Assembly: GCA_025449115.1 (NCBI GenBank)
Contig: JAHLKC010000017.1
Location: 124,001-188,000, forward strand
Source: Chytridium lagenaria
Lineage: Eukaryota; Chytridiomycota; Chytridiomycetes; Chytridiales; Chytridiaceae
Reading direction: 5' to 3'
Length of the DNA stretch: 64,000 nt
Part shown: piece by piece, positions 1 to 10,961 of the stretch
Layout: the number at the start of each line of letters is the position of its first letter
Numbering within the stretch: position 1 is the first letter of the stretch
Made by a program: the position numbers and the translations under genes
Notes under the pieces: model-generated
What the model was told of the DNA's origin: nothing
Seen by the model: only the letters and a program-made list of their open reading frames with translations
Database searches by the model: none

Positions 1-350
1 TTCTTATTATGCTGTGTTATCATGAACATCTAGGATTTAGCTTTTGCATTTCAATGTCTCCTCGTTTATCTTTTTGTTTGCCCTATTCTTTCTCTCTTCC
101 CTGTCATACTTACGCGTACGTATTATAAATACAGTAACAAACTAGGGAGTTGAACAGCTTTTCTTCTCCTCGAAAGTACAGAGTGTAAAATGGTATCCCA
201 TCAAATCAGGAAAACAGAGGCAGTTCGAATTTTGAATTGAATGACCAACGAGATTGTGTTTTTAAGAAAGAAACATGATAAAAAGGATGTTGAAGAAGAG
301 TATGAACGAGATATTGCAATCGAAAAGCCCAAAAGGAGTAAAACGGAGAC
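1..350. other. No gene recognised at left edge
   Basis: This stretch has no convincing coding frame and no recognisable RNA gene. It is the region downstream of the minus-strand uracil-DNA glycosylase gene and probably includes its 3' untranslated part. Confidence 0.5.
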
Positions 351-1782
351 TTAGGGTAGGGAATTCCAGTTTACTGTCGTCTTTCCCTTCTGCTCAAGGT
401 AATCATTAGCCTTTGAGAAATGTTTACACCCAAAGAATCCACGATGCGCCGATAATGGTGACGGATGTGGTCCAGCCAGCACAAGGTGCTTCTTTTTATC
501 GACAAGTTGCCCCTTCTTCTGTGCATACGCGCCCCAAAGTATAAAGACAACGTTTTCGTGATGAGAGTTGATGTAACTGATAATCTTGTCGGTGAATGTG
601 GTCCAACCCCATGTGGAGTGGGAGTTTGCATTGTGAGCGCGGACGGTGAGTGTTGCGTTGAGGAGAAGGACACCTGCAAGTAATGGTTAAAAGAGTGTAA
701 CAGTATAACCAAATGCTAAAATAGTACCTTGCTCACACCATCCGCTTAGATCGCCATGCTTAGGGGTTTCAAACGCGTCGCCGTACTCATTTTTGAGTTC
801 TTTAAAGATATTTACGAGTGAAGGAGGCGACGGGACTCCTTTCTTCACAGAAAAGCACAAACCTGTAATCGGAATAAAATCGAAAAAATAAGATGTAAAT
901 AAAAATAAGGCGACAGGGCAGTACCCATGAGCTTGTCCCGGTCCGTGATACGGATCTAGAGGTCATATATGAAGTTTAAGCCATTTGGAATGAAGTTTTG
1001 TACAAAACCTTGTCCAAGAATCACAACCCGAACGTCATTTAGTGGACATCGCGTGAACGTATAAATCTCGTCTTCAGCCGGATATATCTTATGCCCGGCA
1101 GCCTTTTCTTGTTCCAGCTTCTTTTTGATCTGTAGCAAAAAAAAAATGGCATTAAAATAACACGAGTTTACGGGTGAAACTGACGTTTATAAAGTAGGGT
1201 GCTTTAAGCTCCATCAGCAATGCATCATACCCAGTCCGGAGATATGTACTTCACCTCTAAAGCCAAGTATTTTTCCTGCTCCGGGGTGATCTGCCAGGAA
1301 TAAACATTAGCTCTACAACGGGCGACTCTGTGTCTCCCACTCTGTGTAAAGAGGAAGAGAAAGCAAACCTTTACAGGGAATTTGAGTGACATCTGCATGG
1401 TCTTCGGCTTGACTTTTCTCTCCATCTCTTTGTTCTCAGTGGTTACTACCTTAGCTCTGCCGCAGGTGCAATAGCAGCGACATCTTGATCAACGACAAGC
1501 GGTGACAGCACCGCTGTCCTCTGAGATATCGTCTGCTGTTCGCTTTAGCGGGACGACATTTCCAATGGTTATGATGCCAGAGTCAATTCCAGGAGCATCG
1601 GATTCGGGATTCTTGTTTTCCTTCTCAACTATCGGCGAAGTAGCGTTGGTGAGGATCGGCCCTGGGGTAGGGATGCTGGTGTTGCTGTTCTGGACATCCA
1701 TTCTGCTGATTAAATTTGATGTCCGACCGGAATTGAGATGAGACGGTGATGAAAAGTACACGTCGTGTCGCCAGACTTTCAA
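351..1782 (-). CDS. UNG1: Uracil-DNA glycosylase (UNG, family 1), multi-exon
   Basis: Base-excision repair enzyme that removes uracil from DNA in nucleus and/or mitochondrion. Translated exons give the whole conserved core: [98 protein letters not shown] and a final [11 protein letters not shown] before TAA at 351-353. The catalytic Asp of DPYH and the His of HPSPLS are both present. One intron splits the active-site motif exactly between GQ and DPYHG. The N-terminus is uncertain: the first ATG (1782) gives an Arg/Ser-rich, acid-poor leader that could be a mitochondrial presequence, and an internal ATG at 1701 gives a leaderless form. One frame break lies near 1495, and the junction after HG (near 925) lacks a clean GT-AG choice. 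Identity is very secure; exon edges are approximate. Confidence 0.93.
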
Positions 1783-2156
1783 GTTACGTTATGCGTGTCT
1801 TATTCTATTACGCGTATTCAACGTAAAAGAATAAAGAACAAATAATAAACCAGATCCCGCGTCATAATATATCTATTTCCCATAACACATCAAAATCATA
1901 AACGGGAATCAGTCGGCCCCGTCAGTCCTAATCTGTGGCCAAGCTCTTCCGATTATACATCGAAAGGCTTCGTCAAAGCGGTACCCTGTGGTACTCCAAA
2001 ATTACGTCCTCCTTCTATCCTGTTGCTCAAGCATCCATTACCCAAAATTATATAAGCAATAGGGGCAGGATGTCCACCCACGATAATTTCAAGATTTGGT
2101 ATACTCGGACCAGTGCGCATGGGTTTCTTGCTATGGCTCTTGTTCTTGTTCTTGGT
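1783..2156. other. Spacer between tandem minus-strand genes
   Basis: No ORF here has recognisable content. It would hold the promoter of the glycosylase gene and the 3' untranslated region of the next minus-strand gene. No repeat or RNA gene was seen. Confidence 0.4.
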
Positions 2157-4145
2157 TTATTTGTCAAAACTAGGAAAACCTGTGATTGTGTCTGTGATGC
2201 CTTTAAGGTTGGCGTTCGCGTTTAACACACCATTTTGTGTGCCGAGGGTGAGAGGGATGACTTGCGCATTAAGACTATCTGATGTGGGGGCAGGCTTAAG
2301 GTCATTAAAAGCATCCGGACGGCTATTCTGACTTAGAAGAGCCAATTTCTTTTTCAAAATATCAACTTTCGAAGAAGGTTCACACGGCGAGGATATCGGA
2401 ATGTCAGTGTCCGACCCGAAATGTAAAGGTTTTTGATTATCAAATCGATCAAGCGTTTTTTTCAAAGTCGAAGCATGTCGCGTCGATTCCTCATGGATTA
2501 AGTTGGTCACTGGATGAATTGAATCAACCTTACGCTCTGTTTCCTCCATATCTTGTTGGGTCTTCATAGTTGTTGACTTTGATTCCCGAAACTCAGCTTC
2601 ACCCATGTTTTGGAATGACACCGCCAATGGCGCTGAAGATTTCCGCACTCTTAACAGTAGCAATTGCCGAAGCCTAGCCGCCTCTTTTTCAGGGGTCACT
2701 ATTGTATCTTCTTCGAAGCGGTTTAGACTTTCTGCACTGTCCAGCTCGCCAGCGACATTCAATATCGTAGTAGGTAGTGAAGAACGAAATGTCACGTTAT
2801 TAAGTGGCGAAACGGTAGGAAATGACCGAAGTGAGTTTTTTGCGATATGTCGAGAACCGTTGGCATTACGGCTTCTCTGTCCCCGTTCCGAAAATTCAAA
2901 GGGTTGTAACGAAGGGGAGATACGGCATCTAGACGCGCCGTCTTGACTCATTTTCCCTGAGGATACAGCCATTGCATTGAGAGATTGGAGTCGTGCCAAT
3001 CGGTCTGAATTCCAAAATCCGTTTCCGATGCCAGCATCAACAACCACGTTGCTCTCAGTATTGGCCAAAGTAGAGTGGTCAATACTGTGGCCACCAAATG
3101 CTGAAGACTCTGACCTAGGTCGTGTATTGCCTGTGCAAATTGATGGGGTGGTTGCCAAAGCTTCATCATTTAACCCTTGCCAGTTTGATTTATGATCATA
3201 TGCTGGTCCTCGTCGAGTCCAATTATCCTCGAAACCAATGTCTTCCCCCCTCCTCTCACTTTCATACCCATGATTCCTTTTAGGTCTCTTCCTCTCTTTA
3301 ATCTTCATGTCTCGTCGATCGATCCGCCTCAATTTCTTTCTCTTTCTCTTTCGCCTTTCCTGAGAAGAGGCCGATGAGGATGAGGAAGAGGAAGATGAAG
3401 AAGTCGAATCCTCCGAAACCGAAACGTCTTTCCTTCTCCGCTTTCCACGGTGTAAGTTTCCTTTCCGCAACAAAACCGCTTTATCCCTTCTCATATACCT
3501 CCCATCTCGTACATCTGTTTTCTTCCTTCTTCTCTTTCTCCTCTTTTCATCTTTCGATACTGTGTCCGAGGACAGCGATGACGAACTCGACGTAGCAGAC
3601 CCTGAATCATCAAGTGACGATGACCGCGATCGCCGTTTTGATGTGTCCTTCGCCCTACGATACCGAGACTGACCCTCTTCCATTTCTGAAACACTTCGTT
3701 CGCTGCCACTATCACAACGGTACTTCGTTTTGGTGTTTTTTCGCCACCTTCCAGCATGATCATCCGACTGAACCAGCCTTCCTCCATCATACTCTGATGC
3801 TGACGATAACGGTGATCGATATTGTAGAGATCCATTTCTCTTATGTATACGATCCCATCCTTCATCTTCCTCCCATACGTCCCACCTCTTCTTGCGATCA
3901 CTATTGCGTTCCCAATTATCTACCCTTTGATTCCCTGTAAAGGTATGTTGAAACCGATGGTCATTCCACAGATGGCTGGCTTCCTGATATACCGGGCCAT
4001 CGCAAAGAGGCGCCAGAGATATATCTCTTTGTTCGGATGATGGCTGGTTTAGCGGCTCAAAGGTGTGCAGCGTCCCTGCTTGAGCACTTGACCCGACCAT
4101 TGGCCCCAATTTCATTATCCCCATCAACGTCTTCATAGTGTTCAA
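2157..4145 (-). CDS. SR/KR-rich low-complexity protein, 662 aa, probable nuclear
   Basis: A single uninterrupted 662-codon frame. Residues ~100-300 are dominated by Arg/Lys/Ser/Glu/Asp with several basic clusters (RRKRRRKK, RKRKRKKLRR) and long serine runs, as in SR-type nuclear proteins. The C-terminal half is ordinary in composition and holds a Leu/Arg helix (EAARLRQLLLLRVRKSSAP). A closely similar segment (EEARRLRCLLLSRKAA) occurs near 5.5 kb, in the C-terminal part of the neighbouring Topors-like gene, and the serine/acidic/basic alternation is also shared. I infer that this gene is a partial tandem duplicate of that gene's C-terminal half. It has no RING. A TATA-like GATATAAGAGG lies ~30 bases upstream. 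Function unknown; RNA-processing or ubiquitin/SUMO scaffolding would be guesses. Confidence 0.65.
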   Translation of the reverse strand: MNTMKTLMGIMKLGPMVGSSAQAGTLHTFEPLNQPSSEQRDISLAPLCDGPVYQEASHLWNDHRFQHTFTGNQRVDNWERNSDRKKRWDVWEEDEGWDRIHKRNGSLQYRSPLSSASEYDGGRLVQSDDHAGRWRKNTKTKYRCDSGSERSVSEMEEGQSRYRRAKDTSKRRSRSSSLDDSGSATSSSSSLSSDTVSKDEKRRKRRRKKTDVRDGRYMRRDKAVLLRKGNLHRGKRRRKDVSVSEDSTSSSSSSSSSSASSQERRKRKRKKLRRIDRRDMKIKERKRPKRNHGYESERRGEDIGFEDNWTRRGPAYDHKSNWQGLNDEALATTPSICTGNTRPRSESSAFGGHSIDHSTLANTESNVVVDAGIGNGFWNSDRLARLQSLNAMAVSSGKMSQDGASRCRISPSLQPFEFSERGQRSRNANGSRHIAKNSLRSFPTVSPLNNVTFRSSLPTTILNVAGELDSAESLNRFEEDTIVTPEKEAARLRQLLLLRVRKSSAPLAVSFQNMGEAEFRESKSTTMKTQQDMEETERKVDSIHPVTNLIHEESTRHASTLKKTLDRFDNQKPLHFGSDTDIPISSPCEPSSKVDILKKKLALLSQNSRPDAFNDLKPAPTSDSLNAQVIPLTLGTQNGVLNANANLKGITDTITGFPSFDK

Positions 4146-4436
4146 CTGATCATGCGTGAGAATGGGTCGTTCCTCTTATATCCTCCGTAAGTCAGAAGAA
4201 TGCCATCACGCAACTGACCTTTTTCCATCATGGAGGAATAATGGAGACAAAATTCAAAGTTTAATAAACTTTTGGATATAGGTACATTTACTAAAAAATA
4301 TTATAACTATTTCGGTTGCTACATGTGCTTACGAGAAGGTCTAAACGAGATTCATCCCGCCGGCTTCTCAGCATACCCAAAGACCCCAACATTCTTTTCG
4401 CCATATCGCCGCCATGACGTGAAACTCTCTCCAACC
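4146..4436 (-). promoter_or_regulatory. Probable promoter region of the SR-rich gene
   Basis: AT-rich spacer upstream of the ATG at 4145, reading into it on the minus strand. A TATA-like GATATAAGAGG lies at about 4173-4183. No coding continuity with the upstream gene is seen, which is why the SR-rich protein is called separately. Confidence 0.35.
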
Positions 4437-7400
4437 TCACCCTTCCATCACTACCAATTCTCCCATCCTTTCCACCCGTACCTCTGTGTCCCTCCCCTCT
4501 CTTCTGTTCTTAGAAACTAGAGAAACCTCTTCCCTTCCAAACGATACAGGAGAAAGCGTTTTCGCAGCATCGACTCTTTTATCTTTCCGCCCTACGCCCA
4601 CATCATCATCCGATGAAAGCTCAAAATCAACAGCAAATTCTTCGTCGACCGCAACGCGACTTCCGAGATTGCTTGCCGACTTAGCTTCTAAGGAGGTCAA
4701 ACCGGTCGAAGAGGCTTCGCGTCCATGATCTGAAATAGGAGACACGCAAAGATTCTTCTGCTTATTGACCGCTGCCAAAGAATCCTTACCGTCTCCCTCA
4801 CTCTCGTTGTTATCAACGGACGATTCCAAGATCATTGACGGAAGTACCGAAGGCATATAATTCTTATGGCTCAGTCCGGAGCACACTACGGATTCATCCC
4901 GTATTGTTAGAGGAGGAGACGGGTTTTCGTCAGATGCGGTCATGGCGGCTGTCTCACAGAGAATAAGCCCCTCGACGTGTAGATGCCAAAGAAGTACCAT
5001 GCGCGTTGTCCATCCTCGCTATTTCGGACTCGACTTTGTGTTTCTTGTCACCAAGCCTTTCCTCGCTATCTTTTACAGTAAAAGCACCTTTGACTTTTGT
5101 CTCGCCGTCCGAATTTTCTTTCGCACGAGAAACCTACAGAGACCGCTGCGGCATGGACAGCAGTAACAAAAGCAGAAGGTCGATCACTGCGGGTAGAGAG
5201 TGAAGGCTTCCTTTCCAGCAACTCCACGCGTGTGATCGAAGGGGCTACCGAAGCTTTGCCCCGACTTGAGTCCATTTTTAAATCCTGCAGCTTGGATTAA
5301 GAAGCGCGACCTTTGAAGACGAAGTCTGCAACATCTGTGATTGGAATTTAAATCAGTCCACTATCGGTCGCCAACCCTTCTGAGCCTGCAACTTCGCTTT
5401 TAGCACGGCCTTAATATCAAAGCGAAGATTTGACAACAGTCTCCGGTCCTTTGCCAGATTGGTTAACGTTCTTAGTAGAATCGCCAATTGCAGAAGCCAA
5501 AGCGGCTTTTCTTGAAAGCAGTAAGCATCTAAGCCTTCGCGCCTCTTCGCAGGCGTCTCTGCCGATCCCTCTCTGTCCTCTAAGCTGGCGTCTTCAACTG
5601 CAGCGATAACAGAGACGCTGAGTCAGCAATAGTCATTTTCCTGGAAGGTGGAAGAAGAGGTGGTCCTGTACTATCACCGAATAACGCACTCCTGAACTCT
5701 AGTCCAAGCGCATGAGGGTCCACTAAAAGATTTTGGACATTCTCGTGAAAGTCTGTGCGTGCGCGACCCAGAATCCGAATACCTTGTGACTGAGGAACAG
5801 CATGAATGCCAGAGTGCTTCCTTCATCCATCCTACGTGAAGGAGATGCTGTCGGAGTGGTAGATTTTGACCGAGACGGCGGGAGAGTGAGAATAGTTTTT
5901 ATAATTTATTGACTCCGTCATTTTTCCCTCCTTCGTTCCATGTCCACGTTCTGCAAGATCTTCAGGTCTTCGAGTCTCTTCCCTCCGGCGTTTACTTTTC
6001 CGTCTCGGTGTCCCTTCGACCTTAACTCCTTCCTCTTCCCTTTTCCGCTTCTCCAAAGATGACGAAGACGACGTGGCTGAGTCCAAATCCTCCGAGTCCG
6101 AATCGTCCTTCCGTCTCCGCCTTTTATGCTGCGACTTCTTCCTGCGCAAAGAGGCCGAAGACGATGAGTATGAATCTGAATCCTCCGACTCCGACACGTC
6201 CTTCCGTCTCCGTTTTTTATTATGCGGCTTCTTCCTCCGCGAAGAACTACCCTTCTTCTTCTTCGTTGTCCGGCCCTTACGCTCCTCCTTTCCTTCCGCT
6301 TGCGTCTGATTTCTCGTTCACTATCATCAGATGACGACTCTGATGACGACGGCGATCGTGACCTCGACCCACTTGACTCAGACATACTATCAACATATAC
6401 TGCGGACGACGAAGACGACCGTAGGCGCCCGATTGTGACTTTTCCTCTTCCTCTTACGTTCATGGCGCCGCCCACGATCCTCTTCCTCAACTTCGCTATC
6501 ATTCTTCGTGCTGCGGCGGTGCTTCCGCTCTTGATACTTTTGCGAATTATGAGCCCCTCCTCTATTATCTTCATCACGTCCTTTTGAAGATTGGCGGAGC
6601 TTGTAGTCTGTCTGCCGTATCACGTCCCTGATTTGCGCCTTATCCCCCTTTTCCTGATCGTCACCTATCTCATGTACCTTGTCAAGTACGTGGTGTTTAA
6701 GAGAAAAGGTATCTCCTGACACCATCCCACCGTTTTCCACTCCACCACCGTTGGATGAGATCTTTGACTCAATTGTGGTGGATGTAGACGCTTCAGCCAC
6801 GGCACCACTCGACGACGTCGCTTCGACAGTGGCCTGTTTTGGGTCATGATACTTGACGATTTTGTCCCATTGCTTCATTGACAGCGTGGATTGAGAAAAA
6901 TGATAGAGCTCTCTGAGGAATCGAGCTGGGGATTTTACAATGTACGGACGCAGCTCGTCAGCTGCCTTCGTTGATGTAAGCTCGAACCTTAAAAAAAACA
7001 AACAAAGAAGCATGAGTCAGCCTACAACGTAACAAAAAAAGAAACAAGCTATTTTAGGCCCCAGTTCACCTTTCAATAACCGAAACAACAAGCTCCTGAA
7101 TAATTGACACGTCTGAATCTTTCAATAAAATTTGAAGATCACGGGTTATCCATGGACGAATCCGTTCCTGAAGCCCCTTATCTTTCCGAAATAATTCTGG
7201 TGTAGGCTTCCTTGTTCCTTGCGGTGGATTGACAGGTTCGAGCCTGTACTGGTAAACAAGCCTGCGTAAAGTATCAAAGGATCCTAAAGTTAATATGCGT
7301 CCATTGCAACGTTTTAAATGAAACGAATAATTTTGGTAAATGAGTATACCTTCGCTTATCTAGAGAGCTCATAGCCTTAAAATCTTTCATGGTGTGTTTT

Positions 7401-8299
7401 CCATCCACCCAAATCCTCTTTCTTCTCTCCTCTTCAGACTCGGCGCGAATGCGATTTTTGGCCTCGTTCAATATCTGCTCCGGCGTCAATGGTGCAGCAT
7501 TGTGACTTGAGGGCATTGTCGAGAGTTCGGGACGAGACCTCTGAGGCTGAATGACAAGCTTGTCGCTGCCTTTACCAACAGGTACAACAGGGAAGGTGTA
7601 CTACGTTTAGTTGATGTTAGTTTCAAACCATGACATGGAAAGAATGATAAAAACGTATTCGGGAAGAGACTTTACCCGGATGTAGTCTCTGTCAGTTCGA
7701 AAGTCGTGAAGCATTCCTGAAAGTGCTGCTTGCACAGAGGACAGCTTCGGGAAACCTCAGCCCACTTTCTAATGCAGAAATGACAGAACTCATGAAAGCA
7801 GGACGGAAGAACGGAGCGGTCCTCAAAAGGCTGCAGACAAATAGGACATGGCGGCGCTGAATCTAATGCCGAAGCATCGCCATTTAGTGTCATATTGTCA
7901 TTGACAGGACGTCGTTTCCATCACTATCACTGTCATTTTCACTGCGCTCTTGGTAGCCTTCCTCCTCCGACCCGCTATTGCGGTCACGGGAGAATTTTCC
8001 AACAGCTCTGTTGCCATACTGAGAGGTTGAATGCTGATGCGCTATGTCTAAGAGGCTCATCAGAAGGATAGGTTGAGGACTTGTTGTATGCCGAAGAGGA
8101 AGCAAAGGTTGGGGCCTTTTTCTTATGCAAACGAGGATTCTTCTTTAGGTCCCTCCTGTTGATAAACCGGTTAACGGTCCTCCTCATCATTTTCAACAAT
8201 GCCTTCATATAGTTCGGCCGACGATGCATGACGCTCATCCGGGCCTATGCGGATTCCGTTGCGAGAAGGTTCATCCAGCTGAGACCTTCTTCTTTCCAT
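4437..8299 (-). CDS. Topors-like RING E3 ubiquitin/SUMO ligase, with broken C-terminal frame
   Basis: From an ATG at 8299 an acidic N-terminal region leads into a C3HC4 RING (7.67-7.87 kb: CPICLQPF, SCFHEFCHFCIRKW, CPLCKQHF) with all eight zinc ligands at normal spacing. Later exons give KRRYTHLPKLFV, RRLVYQYRLEPVNPP, then a helical segment (LRPYIVKSPARFLRELYHF) like the one following the RING in animal TOPORS. The protein then turns into an SR/KR-rich tail (5.9-6.6 kb). RING, helical region and SR tail in that order are the Topors layout, so dual ubiquitin/SUMO ligase activity at chromatin is plausible. The frame is interrupted repeatedly: in the N-terminus (8.0-8.2 kb), in the SR tail (~5.9 and ~6.2 kb) and in the last 1.4 kb, where coding-like text jumps frames. 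The 4437 end is the last long frame and is tentative. A reading that starts at 7893, just before the RING, is also possible. Confidence 0.7.
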
Positions 8300-8403
8300 A
8301 GTGATGATGGCAGCAAAGGTTGTCCAGGTTTTTTTTGAACCGAATTCTTTCCAGTTCTATAAACCGCAACATTAATTAAAACAAAAACTTAAAAGAGTCG
8401 GAA
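8300..8403. promoter_or_regulatory. Short divergent promoter (Topors-like / F-box-like genes)
   Basis: Only about 104 bases separate the ATG of the minus-strand Topors-like gene (8299) from the ATG of the plus-strand gene (8404), so the spacer must serve both. It is AT-rich. No specific factor site was recognised. Confidence 0.5.
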
Positions 8404-10339
8404 ATGGAGGACGTCATCAGACTTATGAGCACATACCTTGGGCCGTGGGACCTAGTCCGCCTCTCCATCACTTCCCGTCTCGCTAGAACATGGTTGACCT
8501 ATGAACTCGTCTTCCGCAGCATACTCTGTCATGGAACCAAGAGTGGGCAAAAGTCTCTCGACATCATCATGTCCCTTGCAAGATCTGGCAAAATCTGGGT
8601 TCCGAGTCCCCAACGTCTCCTCCGTATCGCCATTGCAAGACGCTGCGAGCGAGGAACGATCATCTTCAAAACTCCTGGTGGTGGAAAGATCAGAGGTCGG
8701 CCGTGTCCTGCTGAGGTGCATCATGCTCGACAGGATTACGGTTTAATGTTGTGCTGGAATTGCACACAAGAGCTCACAACTTTGGTGAAGCTATCAAGGC
8801 AAAGGGACTTAAAGAAGTTTCCGATGACGGTGCTGATGCATCCAAGAATGGCGGCTTGGGGAAATAAAGAGGGCAACCAAAAGTCAACCATGTACATCTG
8901 GACGTCGTCATTATGGTCCGTGGCTACGTCTTTAACAGCATCAGGAACAAAGGTCGTGGAGGGTGAACGAATAGGCCCGATTATGACAGTAACGCTTTTG
9001 GAAGAGCTCATACGGAACGCGATAGCATCAGACACGTCAGTGGGACCACCTTCCAAAGCCGTTGTCAAACACCTAACGCCGGAAAAGTTCATGGAAGCAG
9101 TCTCTGATTTTTTCGCTTCGAAAAAGGGAATTGAAATGGGCGTGGGGGTGATGGATGAACCAAATATGAAGCGTTTGATGAACTGGTTTGATCACTTCAA
9201 CCCGTTTGCGACAGAGTTCCGAGAACAGGAGAAGGCAAAGCAAAAAAAAGCCAAACAAGCGCGGCTGGACGTAAAAAAGGGGAAGTTTGAAGCTTTGGAG
9301 GAGAAGCTCGTTGCAATGTTATTGGAAGGAGTGGGGTTGCCGTCGTCAACAGAGAATGGACCGAATATTCCTGCTGAGAAGCTAGCGTTTGTACAAGCAA
9401 GCGGATTGTATAAGAAATTTACTGGACCAATGGCGGCAGCGCCGTCGCAGACCAGGACACTGCATCTGGTATTTTTGGCACGACTGATTCGGAGGGCGTT
9501 CAAATTCGTTTTTCCATCAGTGCAACAAGACGGTTTTAAGCTTGTGCTTCCTGATGAGACGCTCGCTGACGAAGCTCTTCAAACGTCATTGGGATTGAGA
9601 TACAATCCGTTCATCGTGGAAGGAATGATGGAAGAGGAATGTCTCCTTGCAGTTTCCCTATACACAACGTCGTCTGTTTCTCTTTCGATTCTTTTGTATC
9701 AACAAGGAAGATCCTCGGGGACTCTTAACAGCTTTCCGAGAATTGTGTTGGAAAAGATTGCAAAGTCGCGTATTAGAAGTATGGGCTCACCTTACCTTAA
9801 TAATTATGACCACAAGTGGGGTTGCGACTTGAGGGCTGAGACACAGTTACTCAATGGCATCCGTGCTTTCGCTCAGCAAACTCGTAAGAAGGCTCTAGCT
9901 GCCGAAGATGCTGATTTGTTTGCGTCGGGGAAGCGGAAACGGAAATTGGGCCCGGGGGACACGCTAGACAGGGTTGAGGATACCATGAAACTGGTTCCTT
10001 CGCTTGAATTCGTAATTTCTGCGAATCTTCCAGCTCTTGCGGGAGCTTTTTTCTGCCGTGAATACGAAACTTGAAGCATTTTCTGCAGTAGCGGAAGAAA
10101 CTTTGGATCGAATTGATGAGTTGATGGAGGGGTCATGCTTTATCAACGAACCATTGTTGAAGGAGCATGCGATGTGGTACCTCAGGAATCGTCACAATTA
10201 TGTGGAGAAGCTCCGTAAAGTTGTTTTGCAATTGTGTTGGGAGAACGAGGTGATGTGGGAGGCTTTGATGAAAGGAGGAAGTGACGCCGCTGCTTTGTTC
10301 TGGAAATCTTTGTATTTGCGCTCAAAAAATCCAATTTGA
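8404..10339 (+). CDS. F-box-like protein of unknown specificity
   Basis: The first 45 residues (MEDVIRLMSTYLGPWDLVRL, then a conserved-looking SRLARTW) resemble an F-box: hydrophobic helix, L-x-P-W-D-L and a Trp near the end. This suggests a Skp1-binding substrate receptor of an SCF ligase. The remaining ~600 residues have no repeat or domain I recognise; there is a Lys-rich helix at about residues 275-300 (EQEKAKQKKAKQ). The long frame ends at 10074, but coding clearly continues in another frame (FSAVNTKLEAFSAVAEETLD...) to a stop at 10339. The switch is explained either by one extra T in the T6 run at ~10050 or by a 22-nt GT...AG segment at 10012-10033, which would be extremely short for an intron. 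I treat it as one gene. The F-box call is tentative. Confidence 0.6.
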
Positions 10340-10439
10340 GCTCACAACATAAATACTACTGGTAAAAAGAACTTGAACGGATTTTTTCCACCCGACACTT
10401 CTATCTTGTATCAATCCCCGCTCTGTCAACAAAAGAATC

Positions 10440-10446
10440 AAAAAAA
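10440..10446 (-). terminator. T7 run, probable Pol III terminator of small RNA
   Basis: Read on the minus strand, seven T residues follow directly after the closing stem of the structured RNA at 10447-10522, as expected of a Pol III terminator. Confidence 0.6.
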
Positions 10447-10522
10447 GAGTCGGTCGAAGGGGGTTAAACCGCGGGTGCTGCAAAACCTTAATTTGATAAC
10501 CGCGGTTTGTGCGGACCGACTC
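10447..10522 (-). ncRNA. Structured small RNA, copy 1 (Y RNA/stem-bulge RNA-like candidate)
   Basis: Seventy-six bases closed by a perfect 9-bp stem (GAGTCGGTC with GACCGACTC). Inside it is a second perfect 9-bp stem (AAACCGCGG with CCGCGGTTT) and a ~27-nt loop starting TTATCAAATT. A second copy at 36424-36498 keeps both stems through compensatory changes. Upstream on the minus strand are a 16-base block shared exactly with the other copy and a TATA-like TTTTAAGTA; a T7 run follows. Terminal stem, GGTCCG near the 5' end, CTTCGAC near the 3' end, and TTATC at the start of the loop recall Y RNAs and nematode stem-bulge RNAs. That family assignment is inference. It is not a tRNA: there is no T-arm, anticodon arm or B box. 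Confidence 0.65.
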
Positions 10523-10550
10523 GAATAGAGAGACATATATTAGAGCCAGA

Positions 10551-10559
10551 TACTTAAAA
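10551..10559 (-). promoter_or_regulatory. TATA-like box of small RNA copy 1
   Basis: TTTTAAGTA on the minus strand, about 29-37 bases upstream of the RNA. Its distance from the shared upstream block equals that of the TATAAA box in the copy at 36.4 kb. Confidence 0.4.
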
Positions 10560-10583
10560 CTGGCCATGCTGAGGACATTTTGT

Positions 10584-10599
10584 GTTGTGGTTTGGCAAA
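10584..10599 (-). promoter_or_regulatory. PSE-like element of small RNA copy 1
   Basis: TTTGCCAAACCACAAC on the minus strand, starting 77 bases upstream of the RNA. It is identical over 16 bases to a block at 36352-36367, 72 bases upstream of the other RNA copy, while the flanks between block and RNA differ. Position and conservation suit a proximal sequence element of a type 3 Pol III (snRNA-type) promoter. Confidence 0.55.
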
Positions 10600-10961
10600 G
10601 GCACTTTTTAATTTAAACTTGTCACTTTTGAACAATTCCCCATTCCACGGTACTCACTATTGACGTAAAGGTAATTATTATTGATACATATCGATTTTGA
10701 GAAGATTTTATGGAAGAAAGGATATGTGTGGGTATTTATTACGATATTGAGGATTGAAGTTTAGACTATGAGACAATTAGCTAGCTTACAGGCATAAAGT
10801 AAAAGGTGTCAAACTAAGAATAATTATAAAAGTGATATCTAAAAAGAAGGGCTAAATATATGGAAACGTGGAATTAAAGTGAGAGCAGGAGATATCAAGT
10901 GTGAGCGGGAGTTAAGGTAGACGCTAAACGAAAAAAAAGGATTACGAGTAAACGAGTGTAA
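10600..10961. other. AT-rich spacer
   Basis: No coding frame or RNA gene was recognised between the small RNA promoter and the stop codon of the DD3-3-like gene. Confidence 0.4.

Noticed and set aside
6059..6587. Plus-strand ORFs at 6.06-6.59 kb
   Set aside because: Complement of the SR-rich tail of the Topors-like gene.
10447..10522. Structured RNA read as a tRNA because of its 76-base length and T-run
   Set aside because: There is no T-arm, D-arm or anticodon arm. The two nested 9-bp stems cover the positions those arms would need, and the second copy conserves the nested stems.
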